Of a stretch of DNA of 61,504 nt, positions 16,438 to 24,654 are shown one piece after another. Location of the stretch: the NCBI RefSeq assembly GCF_022436705.1, contig NZ_JAKUHT010000019.1, positions 1 to 61,504 of the forward strand. Direction: 5' to 3'. Made by a program: the position numbers and the translations under genes. The notes beneath the pieces are model-generated. The model saw only the letters and a list, made by a program, of their open reading frames with translations. It searched no databases and was not told the DNA's origin. The stretch comes from Nocardioides sp. CFH 31398 (GTDB taxonomy: Bacteria; Actinomycetota; Actinomycetes; Propionibacteriales; Nocardioidaceae). Positions within the stretch are counted from its first letter, which is position 1. The number at the start of each line of letters is the position of its first letter.

Positions 16438-18788
16438 CCGAGGCCCCGCCCCGCCCCGCCCCCGCGGCCCCGGTCCGGGACCACGGCGCCCACCGCGAGG
16501 CCGACCCCCACGACGACGGCGTCGCCGGGACCGGCCGGGCCGTCGGCAGCGGCGTCCTGCGCTACGGCGGCGCCGAGCGCGCCACCGGCGCCCAGCAGTA
16601 CGTCGCCGACCTCCCCTTCCCCGACGCCGCCCAGGTCGCCTTCGTGACCCTGCCCGTCGCGAGGGCCCGCATCACCGCGATCGACACCTCCGCCGCGCTC
16701 GCCCTGCCGGGCGTCGTGGCCGTCCTCACCGCCGACGACCTGCCCCAGCCGGTGCCGCGGTTCGGGATCTCCCACCAGGACCGCCCGGTGATCGCGGACG
16801 GCGAGGTCGTCTTCCACGGCGAGCCGGCCGCCGTCGTCCTCGCGGAGACCGTCGACCAGGCCCGCGCCGCCTCCCGCGCGGTCGTCGTCCACCACGAGCC
16901 GCTGCCCGGCGTGTACACGCTCGAGGCGGCGCTCGCCCCCGACGCACCGCTGGTCCACCACCCCTCGGTGCGCCCGGCGTCCGGGCCGGCGGCGGACAGC
17001 AACGTCCTCGACGACGCCCACTACGCGTGGGGCGACCTCGAGGCCGAGTCCGCACGGGCGGACGTCGTGGTCGAGAACACCTACTCCTTCCCGATGGTCA
17101 CCCACTTCCCCATCGAGCCGGGCGGGACCGTCGTCGTCCCGACCGCCGACGGCGGGGTGGAGGTGTACTCACCGGTGCAGCACCCCTACCTGCTGCAGCG
17201 GGTGCTCGCGAAGGTCCTCGACCTGCCGCTGACGAAGGTCCGCGTGCTCGCACCGGACCCGGGAGGCGGGTTCGGCGGCAAGCAGAACCCGCGCTACGAG
17301 CCGCTCATGGCCTTCCTCGCGCTGCGCACCGGACGCACCTGCCGGCTCGTGCACAGCCTCGAGGACACGTTCGCGATGATGCGCCGCGCCGCCTGCCGCA
17401 TCCACGCGCGCACGGGGTTCGCGAGCGACGGCACGGTGCTCACCCACGAGCTCCGGGCCGACTACCTCATCGGCGCGTACGCCGACGTCGCCCCGCGGGT
17501 GATGTCGAAGGGCAGCTACGTCGGCGCCGGGCCCTACCGGATCCCCGCCGTCCGCATCGATGCGCGCGCCGTGTTGTCGAACACCACGCCCAGCACCGCC
17601 TTCCGCGGCTTCGGCTGCCCGCAGGTCGCCTGGGCCACGGAGTCACAGATGGACGCCGCCGCCCGGGCCCTCGGCCTGAGCGGGCTCGAGATCCGCCGCC
17701 GCAACCTCATCGGCCGCGGTGAGGCGTTCGTGCGCGGCGAGTGCCCCGCGCCGTCCGACGGCGACTGGCTCGAGAGCCTGGAGAAGGCCGCCGCGCTGAT
17801 CGACCACGACGCGCCGCGCCCGCCCGGACGGGGCGTGGGCATCGCCGTCGCCATCAAGCCGGGCGCCACCTCGGGCCTCTCGCAGAGCCTCGTGCGCCTG
17901 CTGTACGACGGCAGCGCGCTGGCGTACGCCGGGACCTCCGACATGGGCCAGGGCGCGCGGACGCTGTGGCAGCAGATCCTCGCGGACGAGCTCGGCGTGG
18001 GTCTCGACGCGGTGTCGGTCGTCTCCGGCGACACCGACCGCGTCCCCTTCGACCTGCAGACCTCCGCCAGCCGGTCGACGGTCTTCATGGGCAACGCCGT
18101 GCTCGCCGCGTGCCGCGACATCCGCGCGCAGGTGCTCGAGCTGTTCGCCGAGGCGACCGAGACGCCCGTCGAGCTGCTCGGCGAGGGCCCCGGCGTCCTG
18201 CTCACCCCGGAGGGCGAGCTGCCCCTGCCCGAGGCCGCGCGGATCGCGCTCGGCTCCCTGCGCGGGGAGTTCGTCGGTCGCGGGACCTCCCGGATGCGGG
18301 GCCGCAGCGCCCACCCCCTCGGCGGCGACGCCGCGTTCTACGAGTTCAACTGCACCGCCATCGAGGTCGAGGTCGACACCGACACCGGCGAGCTGCTGCT
18401 GCTCAAGCACGTCTCCGTCAGCGACGTCGGCACCGAGCTCAACCCGCTGCAGGTCGTCTCCCAGGACGAGGGCGCCTCGATCATGGGCCTGGGCCACAGC
18501 CAGATGGAGCAGCTGCTCGTCGGTGAGGACGGCGTCATCCGCAACCTCGGCGCCCTCGACTACCGCATCCCCACCTTCAAGGACGTGCCCGTCGAGCTCG
18601 TCACCGCCGCGGTCGCCAACGCCGACGGCCCCGGGCCCTACGGGTCCAAGGGCATCAGCGAGGGCGCCCTCCTCTGCACCGCCGGCGCCCTCGGGGCCGC
18701 CGTCACCGACGCCGCCGGCGTCGTCCTGCGCGACCTCCCGATCACGCCCGAGCGGGTCTGGCGCGCGCTGCACGACCAGACCGACTGA
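16434..18788 (+). CDS. Molybdopterin-binding large subunit of a xanthine dehydrogenase-family hydroxylase
   Basis: A 784-residue catalytic subunit. DPGGGFGGKQNP, TAFRGFGCPQ, SDMGQGARTLWQQ and the C-terminal GSKGISEG with the catalytic glutamate (about E743) show an intact Mo-site. The active-site loop is FRGFG-type, not the AYRCSFR of form I CO dehydrogenase, so it should hydroxylate an organic substrate such as an N-heterocycle or aldehyde using water as the oxygen donor. ATGA overlap with the Fe-S gene; the next gene begins 23 bp after its stop. It is distinct from the xdhAB pair at 51-55 kb. The substrate is unknown. Confidence 0.93.
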   Translation: MTEAPPRPAPAAPVRDHGAHREADPHDDGVAGTGRAVGSGVLRYGGAERATGAQQYVADLPFPDAAQVAFVTLPVARARITAIDTSAALALPGVVAVLTADDLPQPVPRFGISHQDRPVIADGEVVFHGEPAAVVLAETVDQARAASRAVVVHHEPLPGVYTLEAALAPDAPLVHHPSVRPASGPAADSNVLDDAHYAWGDLEAESARADVVVENTYSFPMVTHFPIEPGGTVVVPTADGGVEVYSPVQHPYLLQRVLAKVLDLPLTKVRVLAPDPGGGFGGKQNPRYEPLMAFLALRTGRTCRLVHSLEDTFAMMRRAACRIHARTGFASDGTVLTHELRADYLIGAYADVAPRVMSKGSYVGAGPYRIPAVRIDARAVLSNTTPSTAFRGFGCPQVAWATESQMDAAARALGLSGLEIRRRNLIGRGEAFVRGECPAPSDGDWLESLEKAAALIDHDAPRPPGRGVGIAVAIKPGATSGLSQSLVRLLYDGSALAYAGTSDMGQGARTLWQQILADELGVGLDAVSVVSGDTDRVPFDLQTSASRSTVFMGNAVLAACRDIRAQVLELFAEATETPVELLGEGPGVLLTPEGELPLPEAARIALGSLRGEFVGRGTSRMRGRSAHPLGGDAAFYEFNCTAIEVEVDTDTGELLLLKHVSVSDVGTELNPLQVVSQDEGASIMGLGHSQMEQLLVGEDGVIRNLGALDYRIPTFKDVPVELVTAAVANADGPGPYGSKGISEGALLCTAGALGAAVTDAAGVVLRDLPITPERVWRALHDQTD

Positions 18789-18811
18789 CCCCACACCACC
18801 GGAGGACCCAC

Positions 18812-20140
18812 ATGTCCGACACCACCGCCGCCAGGACCCCCGTCGTCTGCCTCGCCGGGACGCTCGACACCAAGGGCGCCGAGTACGCCTACGTGAAGGA
18901 GCGCCTGCTCGAGGCCGGGGTCGACGTCCTCGTCGTCGACTGCGGCGTGCTCGGCGAGCCCGCCTTCGCGCCCGACGTGAGCGCGTCCGAGGTGGCTCGC
19001 CGCGCCGGGGTCGAGCTGGCCGACCTGGCCACCGGCCGGGAGGGCGCCGGAGGGCGCGTCCACGCCGTCGGGACCATGGGCGAGGGCCTGCGGGTGTTGC
19101 TGTCCGAGCTGGTCGGCGACGGCCGGATCGACGCCGTCCTGGGCCTGGGGGGCACCGGCGGCACCGACCTGCTGAGCGCCGCCGTCCGCGACCTCGACAT
19201 GGGCTTCCCCAAGATGATCGTGTCGACGATGGCCTCCAACAACACGCGCCCGTACGTCGGCCACTCGGACCTCATGATGGCCAACGCGGTCACCGACATC
19301 GCCGGCCTCAACCGCATCTCCAAGCTCGTGCTCGGCAACGCCGCCCACGCCGTCGCCGGCATGGCCAGGGGCCGCGCCTCGACCCGCGCGCTCGCCCTCG
19401 GCGACAAGCCGCTCGTGGCCATCTCGATGTTCGGCGTCACCACGCCGGGCGTGATGCGGATCCGCGAGCAGCTCGAGGACCGCGGCTTCGAGGTCGTCAC
19501 CTTCCACGCCGTCGGCGAGGGCGCCGGCATGGAGCACCTCATCGACACCGGGGCCATCGACGGCCTCATCGACTACACGCTGCCCGAGGTCATCAACCAC
19601 TGGAACCACGGGATCTTCGACCCCGGCTGCGAGCGGATGACCGCCGCGACCCGCACGAGCATCCCGATGGTCGTCGCCCCCGGCGCGATGGAGTGCTTCA
19701 ACTTCGGCGCCACCGAGACGATCCCGGCCGAGTTCAACGTGCCCGAGCGCAACGTGCTGGTGCACAACCCGAACATCACCTCCCTGCTCGCGACGCCCTC
19801 CGAGCTGGCGCGCCTCGGCGAGTACCTCGCCGACCACGTCAACCGCGCCCCCGGCCCCAAGGCCGTCGCCGTGCCGCTCGGCGGCCTCGACAACTACTTC
19901 CGCGAGGGCAGCCAGTGGCACGGGGTCGACTACACCCCGCTGGTGGAGGCGATCCGGACACATCTCGACCCCTCGGTCGAGCGCGTCGAGATGGACGCCA
20001 ACATCAACGACCCGGAGTTCGCGGACGCCGTCCTCGGTCTGTTCCTCGCCCGCTGGGACGCCGCGCACGGCTCGGCGGACGCCCGGGCCGGCGCGACCGC
20101 GGCGGCCGCCTCGGTCAGCCCCGCCGCGGCGCCCGCGTGA
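18812..20140 (+). CDS. Tm-1-like ATP-binding protein (UPF0261)
   Basis: A 442-residue member of UPF0261. VVCLAGTLDTKGAEYAYVK at the N-terminus, AVLGLGGTGGTDLLSAAVR, KMIVSTMASNNTRPYVGHSD and MECFNFGATETIPAEF are the conserved blocks. The plant protein Tm-1 is built of this domain followed by a PEP-hydrolase-like TIM barrel; here the second half is a separate gene at 29823-30638. The bacterial biochemical role is unknown. The last about 25 residues are Ala-rich. It has a good RBS (GGAGGACCCAC) and lies in the molybdenum hydroxylase operon. Confidence 0.9.
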   Translation: MSDTTAARTPVVCLAGTLDTKGAEYAYVKERLLEAGVDVLVVDCGVLGEPAFAPDVSASEVARRAGVELADLATGREGAGGRVHAVGTMGEGLRVLLSELVGDGRIDAVLGLGGTGGTDLLSAAVRDLDMGFPKMIVSTMASNNTRPYVGHSDLMMANAVTDIAGLNRISKLVLGNAAHAVAGMARGRASTRALALGDKPLVAISMFGVTTPGVMRIREQLEDRGFEVVTFHAVGEGAGMEHLIDTGAIDGLIDYTLPEVINHWNHGIFDPGCERMTAATRTSIPMVVAPGAMECFNFGATETIPAEFNVPERNVLVHNPNITSLLATPSELARLGEYLADHVNRAPGPKAVAVPLGGLDNYFREGSQWHGVDYTPLVEAIRTHLDPSVERVEMDANINDPEFADAVLGLFLARWDAAHGSADARAGATAAAASVSPAAAPA

Positions 20141-20799
20141 GGCTGCTGCTGCTGCGTCACGCCGAGGTCGACGGCCACCGCGGCGACGTCCCCATCACCG
20201 AGGCCGGCGCCGCGCGTGCCCGCGAGGTGGGGGCGTGGCTGAGCGCGGAGGGCGACGTCCCCGTCCAGGTCCTGTACGGCGGGACCCGGCGCACCCGGGA
20301 GACCGCGGAGGCCCTCGTCGCGGGCTGGCGGGAGGCTCGCGACGAGAACTCGCCGCCGGAGCCGCGGGACGCCTTCGCGCTGCGCAACCCCGACCTCTAC
20401 CTGGCCGGCGAGCGCGTGACGATGGTCAGCAGCCCGGAGGCGTTCGCGACGCAGACCGCGTCGGCGACCCCGGACGACGTGACCGCGAGCGGCTTCTTCT
20501 CGACGTGGCTGTCGCACCCCGACCGGGTGGGCTGGTGGGTCGCTCACGCGGCGCCGCCAGGCGACACCGCCGCCCAGGTGGCCGACCGCGTCGCCGCCTT
20601 CGCCGCGAGCCTCACCGACGTGCCGGGCTGGCGCGGCCGGACCGTCGTCGCGGTGACGCACAGCCCCGTGCTGCGGGCTGTCGCGCTGCGCGCCGAGGGC
20701 GGCGACCCCGGCGAGCCGCCGTACGTCGCCGGCTACGAGATCACCGACCCCGCCGGCGGCCAGCCCGGCGTCCGCCGCTTCACGCCGCCCGGCGCCTGA
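20137..20799 (+). CDS. Histidine phosphatase superfamily protein
   Basis: A 220-residue branch-1 histidine phosphatase. LLLLRHAEVDGHRGD carries the RHG-type motif as RHA, with the catalytic histidine present; TRRTRETAEAL and VVAVTHSPVLRA supply the second arginine and histidine. The start is GTG 20137 in a GTGA overlap with the previous stop. The frame is open far upstream but only as a shadow. Since the operon also contains a dikinase-like enzyme, dephosphorylation of a pathway intermediate is possible. That is inference. Confidence 0.88.
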   Translation: MRLLLLRHAEVDGHRGDVPITEAGAARAREVGAWLSAEGDVPVQVLYGGTRRTRETAEALVAGWREARDENSPPEPRDAFALRNPDLYLAGERVTMVSSPEAFATQTASATPDDVTASGFFSTWLSHPDRVGWWVAHAAPPGDTAAQVADRVAAFAASLTDVPGWRGRTVVAVTHSPVLRAVALRAEGGDPGEPPYVAGYEITDPAGGQPGVRRFTPPGA

Positions 20800-20817
20800 G
20801 GACCAGGAGACCCGCCC

Positions 20818-21735
20818 GTGCAGACCGCCATCCTCACCTGCGCCCCGACCGGCGCCATCCACACGCCGTCCATGTCGCCGTACCTGCCCGTGACCGTGGA
20901 GGAGATCGCGACCGCGGCCCTCGAGGCGGCCGAGGGAGGGGCGGCGATCGTCCACCTGCACGTGCGGGACCCCGAGGACGGCCACCCGGTCCAGGACGTC
21001 GGCCTGTTCCGCGACCTCCTCGCCCGGATCGCCGACGCCTCCGACGTGGTCGTCAACCTGACCACCGGCGGCAGCCCGCACATGACGGTGGAGGAGCGGG
21101 TGGCGCCCGCCGTCCAGCTCGCCCCGGAGCTCGCCTCGCTCAACATGGGGACGATGAACTTCGGGCTCTACCCGATGCTCGACCGGTTCACCGACCTGCG
21201 CCACGAGTGGGAGCGGACGCACCTCGGCAACAAGGACCTCGTCTTCAAGAACACGTTCGCCGACATCGAGCGGATCCTGCGGACGTGCGGCGACCAGGGC
21301 ACCCGCTTCGAGTTCGAGTGCTACGACACCTCGCACCTCTACAACCTGGCCCACATGCGGGACCGCGGCCTGGTGCAGGGACCCCTGTTCGTCCAGACGG
21401 TCGTCGGCCTGCTCGGCGGGATCGGGGCGGACGTCGAGGACCTGCTCCACATGCGCCGGACGGCGATCCGGCTGCTGGGCGACGACATCGAGTGGTCGGT
21501 GCTCGGCGCGGGCGCGGCCCAGACCCGGACCGCGGCGATCGCGCTCTCGCTCGGGGGGAACGCGCGCGTCGGTCTGGAGGACTCGCTGTGGGACGGACCC
21601 GGGCGACTCGCGACCTCCAGCCGGGCGCAGGTCGATCGGGTGCGTACGATCGCGTCCGCGCTGCACCGTGACATCGCCACACCGCAGGAGGCCCGACGAC
21701 GGCTGGCCCTCCGCGACGCGGACGAGGCCCCGTGA
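20818..21735 (+). CDS. Beta-keto acid cleavage enzyme (BKACE, DUF849; 3-keto-5-aminohexanoate cleavage family)
   Basis: A 305-residue TIM-barrel enzyme. ILTCAPTGAIHTPSMSPYLP, AAIVHLHVRDPEDGHP (zinc-binding HLH) and the C-terminal GLEDSLWDGPGRLATS are BKACE signatures. The family condenses a beta-keto acid with acetyl-CoA to give a CoA ester plus acetoacetate. The substrate specificity is not readable. The CoA-transferase genes at 5.4-6.8 kb could activate the acetoacetate produced. GTG start with GAGGACCAGGAG upstream. The downstream GntR gene can start in a GTGA overlap with its stop. Confidence 0.93.
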   Translation: MQTAILTCAPTGAIHTPSMSPYLPVTVEEIATAALEAAEGGAAIVHLHVRDPEDGHPVQDVGLFRDLLARIADASDVVVNLTTGGSPHMTVEERVAPAVQLAPELASLNMGTMNFGLYPMLDRFTDLRHEWERTHLGNKDLVFKNTFADIERILRTCGDQGTRFEFECYDTSHLYNLAHMRDRGLVQGPLFVQTVVGLLGGIGADVEDLLHMRRTAIRLLGDDIEWSVLGAGAAQTRTAAIALSLGGNARVGLEDSLWDGPGRLATSSRAQVDRVRTIASALHRDIATPQEARRRLALRDADEAP

Positions 21736-21800
21736 CGACCGTGCAGGGTCCTCGGGCGGCACCTCCGCCTCCCGCGGCTCGGCTGAGGTGGGGGGATGCG

Positions 21801-22481
21801 ATGGGCGAGACCGGCGACGCGGTCGCCGTCGGCGGCGAGCTGCTGTCGGCGACGATCAAGCGCGTCATCCTCGACCGCATCCGCGCCGGGCACTACGAGC
21901 CGGGCGAGCGCATCGTCGAGCTGCGGCTCGCCAAGGAGCTGGGGACCAGCCAGTCCCCCGTCCGCGAGGCCCTGCGCGACCTCGCCGGCATCGGCGTCGT
22001 CACCGTCCACTCGCGACGCGGCGCCCGCGTGCGGCAGCCGACGAGCAAGGACCTCGCCGACGTCAGCCTCGTCCGCTCCGAGATCGACGCGATGGCCGCC
22101 CAGCTGGCCACCCCGCTGATGCACGACGAGGCCGTCGAGCAGCTGGCCACCGCCTGCACGGAGATGGCCGAGTCGCTCGCCGAGCACGACTACGTCCGCA
22201 TGACCCAGGCCGACGCCCGCTTCCACCGCATCATCGCCCTGCAGTCCGACAACTCCGCGGTGCTCCGGGTCTTCGACCAGCTCGAGCCCTTCGCCCGGAC
22301 CTTCATCACGCTCACGATGCCCAACACCGACGTCGGCGCCGTGGTGGGCGAGCACGAGCAGATCCTGTCGGCCATCCGCGAGGGCGACGCCACCCTCGCC
22401 GCGCAGCGCGCCCGCATCCACCAGCTCAACGTCAGCGCCCTCTTCCGCCGCCACTACCCGGACCCACCCGCCGCGGACTGA
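21801..22481 (+). CDS. GntR-family regulator, FCD (FadR-type) effector domain, copy 1
   Basis: A 226-residue repressor-type protein. The winged helix reads IKRVILDRIRAGHYEPGERI, then LAKELGTSQSPVREALRDL, and the FCD helical domain ADARFHRIIA through EHEQILSAIREGD has the metal-ligand histidines. ATG 21801 has GGTGGGGGG upstream. An alternative GTG at 21732, in GTGA overlap with the BKACE stop, would add 23 Pro/Ala-rich residues. Its recognition helix differs by one residue from that of the regulator at 24651 (TSQSPVREALRDL versus TSQNPVREALRDL), so both may bind the same operator. Last gene of the operon beginning at 13968. Confidence 0.9.
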   Translation: MGETGDAVAVGGELLSATIKRVILDRIRAGHYEPGERIVELRLAKELGTSQSPVREALRDLAGIGVVTVHSRRGARVRQPTSKDLADVSLVRSEIDAMAAQLATPLMHDEAVEQLATACTEMAESLAEHDYVRMTQADARFHRIIALQSDNSAVLRVFDQLEPFARTFITLTMPNTDVGAVVGEHEQILSAIREGDATLAAQRARIHQLNVSALFRRHYPDPPAAD

Positions 22482-22510
22482 CCCCGGGCCTCGGGTCCGC
22501 GCCCGCCCCG

Positions 22511-22623
22511 CTGGTTGAGGTGCGAGGTCGCCCCGCGACCGAGCCTCGAAACCCCCGCACCGGACCGACCCCGCCCCACCGGGTTTCGAGGCTCCTCGCC
22601 AGGGCTCGTCACACCTCAACCAC
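22511..22623. repeat. Dispersed palindromic repeat, copy 2
   Basis: CTGGTTGAGGTGCGAG and GAGCCTCGAAACCC are followed by CCGGGTTTCGAGGCTCC and GCTCGTCACACCTCAACCA in inverse orientation. It lies directly after the GntR gene in the window's only long gene-free stretch (22482-22926). It may serve as a transcription stop between the two catabolic operons. Confidence 0.88.
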
Positions 22624-22633
22624 CGGGGGCTGA

Positions 22634-22782
22634 GGTGGTCGAGCAAGGAGGAGCGCCAGCGACGACGGCGTCGAGACCGCCGGGCCCCGACCTCCTCCGA
22701 CGCCTGTGCCGTGGATCGAACGCGCCTGGCACGTCGGATCCACGGCACAACGGCTCCGGCGGTCTCGACGCGCTCGACCACC
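22634..22782. repeat. Nested three-stem palindromic element
   Basis: Three nested perfect arms: GGTGGTCGAGC (22634-22644 with 22772-22782), GCGTCGAGACCGCCGG (22668-22683 with 22756-22771) and TGTGCCGTGGATC (22705-22717 with 22737-22749). It is unrelated in core sequence to the adjacent repeat. It looks like a folded mobile palindrome (REP/MITE-like) or a large RNA hairpin. No coding potential seen. Confidence 0.8.
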
Positions 22783-22864
22783 CCGGTCCCGTGCTCGACC
22801 ACCGGGATCTGTCGGGTTGAGCGGATCTAGCGGTGCGGATCCCTTGACAGTGACCTCGGTCACC

Positions 22865-22888
22865 TGATGGATTATCGATTATCCATCA
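22865..22888. promoter_or_regulatory. Operator-like palindrome, copy C (dikinase operon promoter)
   Basis: A 24-bp palindrome with a single mismatched pair. The arms TGATGGAT and ATCCATCA flank the core TATCGATT. It contains GGATTATCGATTATCC, the best-conserved relative of copies A and B. It lies 38 bp upstream of ATG 22927, where a bound repressor would block transcription. Confidence 0.75.
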
Positions 22889-22926
22889 GCGAGGTGATGC
22901 ACCTCACGCCCCCGGAGGTCCCGCAC

Positions 22927-24654
22927 ATGTCCGAGCCCGTGAAGACGTTCTTCGGTGACGAGTCGTTCCCCGTCGAGTGGGAGGACGGCCAGAAGGAGCT
23001 GCTGTGGGTCCACGACGACCTGCACATCCCCAACCCGATCTCCCCGATGTACGCCGACATCGGCGGCTGGTGGCTCAAGTGCGACTACATGTTCCGCCGC
23101 TTCGGGACCCCGTTCGCCTCCGACTGGATCCACAAGGTCATCAACGGCTACGTCTACACCGCCGCGATCCCCGCGACGCCCGGCCTGTCCGCCGAGACCA
23201 CCGAGTACGGCGCCCGCTACACCCCCCGCGTGCCCGTCGACGCCGACTACGCCGGCTCGATCGGCGGCTACCTGGGCTGGACGCTCCCGACGTACGCCGC
23301 GAACTTCCTCGACTGGTGGCGCGACCGGCTGGTCCCCGAGATCACAACCAACTTCGCCCGCCTCGACACCTTCGACCACGAGGCCGCCGAGCTGGTCGAC
23401 CTGGCGATCCTGCTCGAGGACGCGATCGACGTCCACGACCGTCACTGGGCGATCCACTGGGTCCTCAACTTCAGCCAGTTCTCCTCGACCATGAACCTCA
23501 ACGCGGTCATCGCCGAGACGAAGGGCGAGGGCGACCACTCCGCGCTGATGGGGCGCCTGCAGTCCTCGACGGAGAACCGCAACTGGGACTCCATCGAGGC
23601 GCTCTACAAGCTCAAGGAGGCCGTGAAGGCCGACGGCGGCCCGGTCGCCGAGGCGTTCTCCTCCGCCCGCGACGGCGCCGGCGTCATCGCGAACCTGCAG
23701 GCGTCGGAGGAGGGCCGCACCTTCCTCGCCAAGGAGGTCGACGCCTACCAGGCCGACTACGGCTACAAGTCGATGTGGGCGCACGAGTTCGCGTACACGA
23801 CCTGGCGCGAGGACCCCACGCCCGTCGTCGACGCCATCCGCGGCTACCTCGAGGTCGACTACGACTACCCGGCCGAGATCGACGCGGTCGCCAAGGACCT
23901 GGAGGCCGCCAAGGCCCAGTGCCTCGACGGCGTCGAGGGCGAGCAGCTCGAGAAGCTGCGCGCCGCCCTGGAGCTCAGCCTGCGGATGAACCCGCTGACC
24001 CCCGACCACCACTTCTACATCGACCAGGGCACCAACGCCCGCGTCCGCCTCGTCCTCATGGCCATCGGGCGCAAGCTCGTCGAGGCCGGCAGGCTCTCCG
24101 AGCCGGACGACGTCATGTTCCTGAAGTACAACGAGCTCCGCGTCCTCATGGCCGGCAGCAACGGCTTCGACGCCGAGGAGCTCGTCGGCGACCGGCGCGA
24201 CGCCCACGAGGAGGCGTTCGAGGTCCGGCCCCGCGACTGGGTCGGCACCGCGACCGAGGAGGCCCTCGCCTTCCCGTACCTCTCGCTGTGGGCGTTCCCC
24301 GAGAAGGTCACCCGCGAGCCCTCGGACGTCGAGGGCCAGGTCCTCGGCCTGCCCGCCTCCACCGGGGTCGTCGAGGGCACGGCGCGCGTCGTCCTGTCGC
24401 CCGAGCAGTTCAGCCAGGTCGAGCGCGACGAGATCGTCGTGTGCCGGATGACCAGCCCCGCCTGGGTCGTGCTGTTCACGAAGATCTCCGGCCTCGTCAC
24501 GGACGCCGGCGGCATGGCCTCGCACCCGGCCGTCGTCTCCCGCGAGTTCGGGATCCCCGCCGTCGTCGGCACCTCCGACGCGACCCGGCGGATCCAGACC
24601 GGCGACCGCGTCCGCGTCAACGGCGGCACCGGCATGGTCGAGGTGATCGGGTGA
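22927..24654 (+). CDS. PEP-utilising enzyme, catalytic-histidine subunit of a split PEP-synthase-like dikinase (phenylphosphate synthase alpha-like)
   Basis: A 575-residue protein. The C-terminal about 80 residues are the swivelling phosphohistidine domain: TDAGGMASHPAVVSREFGIP with catalytic H533, then GDRVRVNGGTGMVEV. The first about 480 residues are a substrate-binding region I do not recognise in detail (many Trp/Tyr/His). No ATP-grasp domain is present; that is encoded separately at 25288-26202. Phenylphosphate synthase of anaerobic phenol degraders has this same division into two polypeptides. The likely reaction is transfer of a phosphoryl group from ATP via the histidine to a hydroxylated substrate, giving AMP and Pi. 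ATG 22927 follows GGAGG; an upstream in-frame ATG (22867) overlaps the operator and was rejected. Confidence 0.8.
   Translation: MSEPVKTFFGDESFPVEWEDGQKELLWVHDDLHIPNPISPMYADIGGWWLKCDYMFRRFGTPFASDWIHKVINGYVYTAAIPATPGLSAETTEYGARYTPRVPVDADYAGSIGGYLGWTLPTYAANFLDWWRDRLVPEITTNFARLDTFDHEAAELVDLAILLEDAIDVHDRHWAIHWVLNFSQFSSTMNLNAVIAETKGEGDHSALMGRLQSSTENRNWDSIEALYKLKEAVKADGGPVAEAFSSARDGAGVIANLQASEEGRTFLAKEVDAYQADYGYKSMWAHEFAYTTWREDPTPVVDAIRGYLEVDYDYPAEIDAVAKDLEAAKAQCLDGVEGEQLEKLRAALELSLRMNPLTPDHHFYIDQGTNARVRLVLMAIGRKLVEAGRLSEPDDVMFLKYNELRVLMAGSNGFDAEELVGDRRDAHEEAFEVRPRDWVGTATEEALAFPYLSLWAFPEKVTREPSDVEGQVLGLPASTGVVEGTARVVLSPEQFSQVERDEIVVCRMTSPAWVVLFTKISGLVTDAGGMASHPAVVSREFGIPAVVGTSDATRRIQTGDRVRVNGGTGMVEVIG

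Noticed and set aside
15086..18788. Form I aerobic CO dehydrogenase (coxMSL)
   Set aside because: The catalytic loop AYRCSFR is absent from the large subunit; FRGFG is present instead.
22867..22926. Upstream ATG extension of the dikinase alpha subunit
   Set aside because: It begins inside the operator palindrome, has no RBS, and its 20 residues do not look conserved; ATG 22927 has GGAGG.
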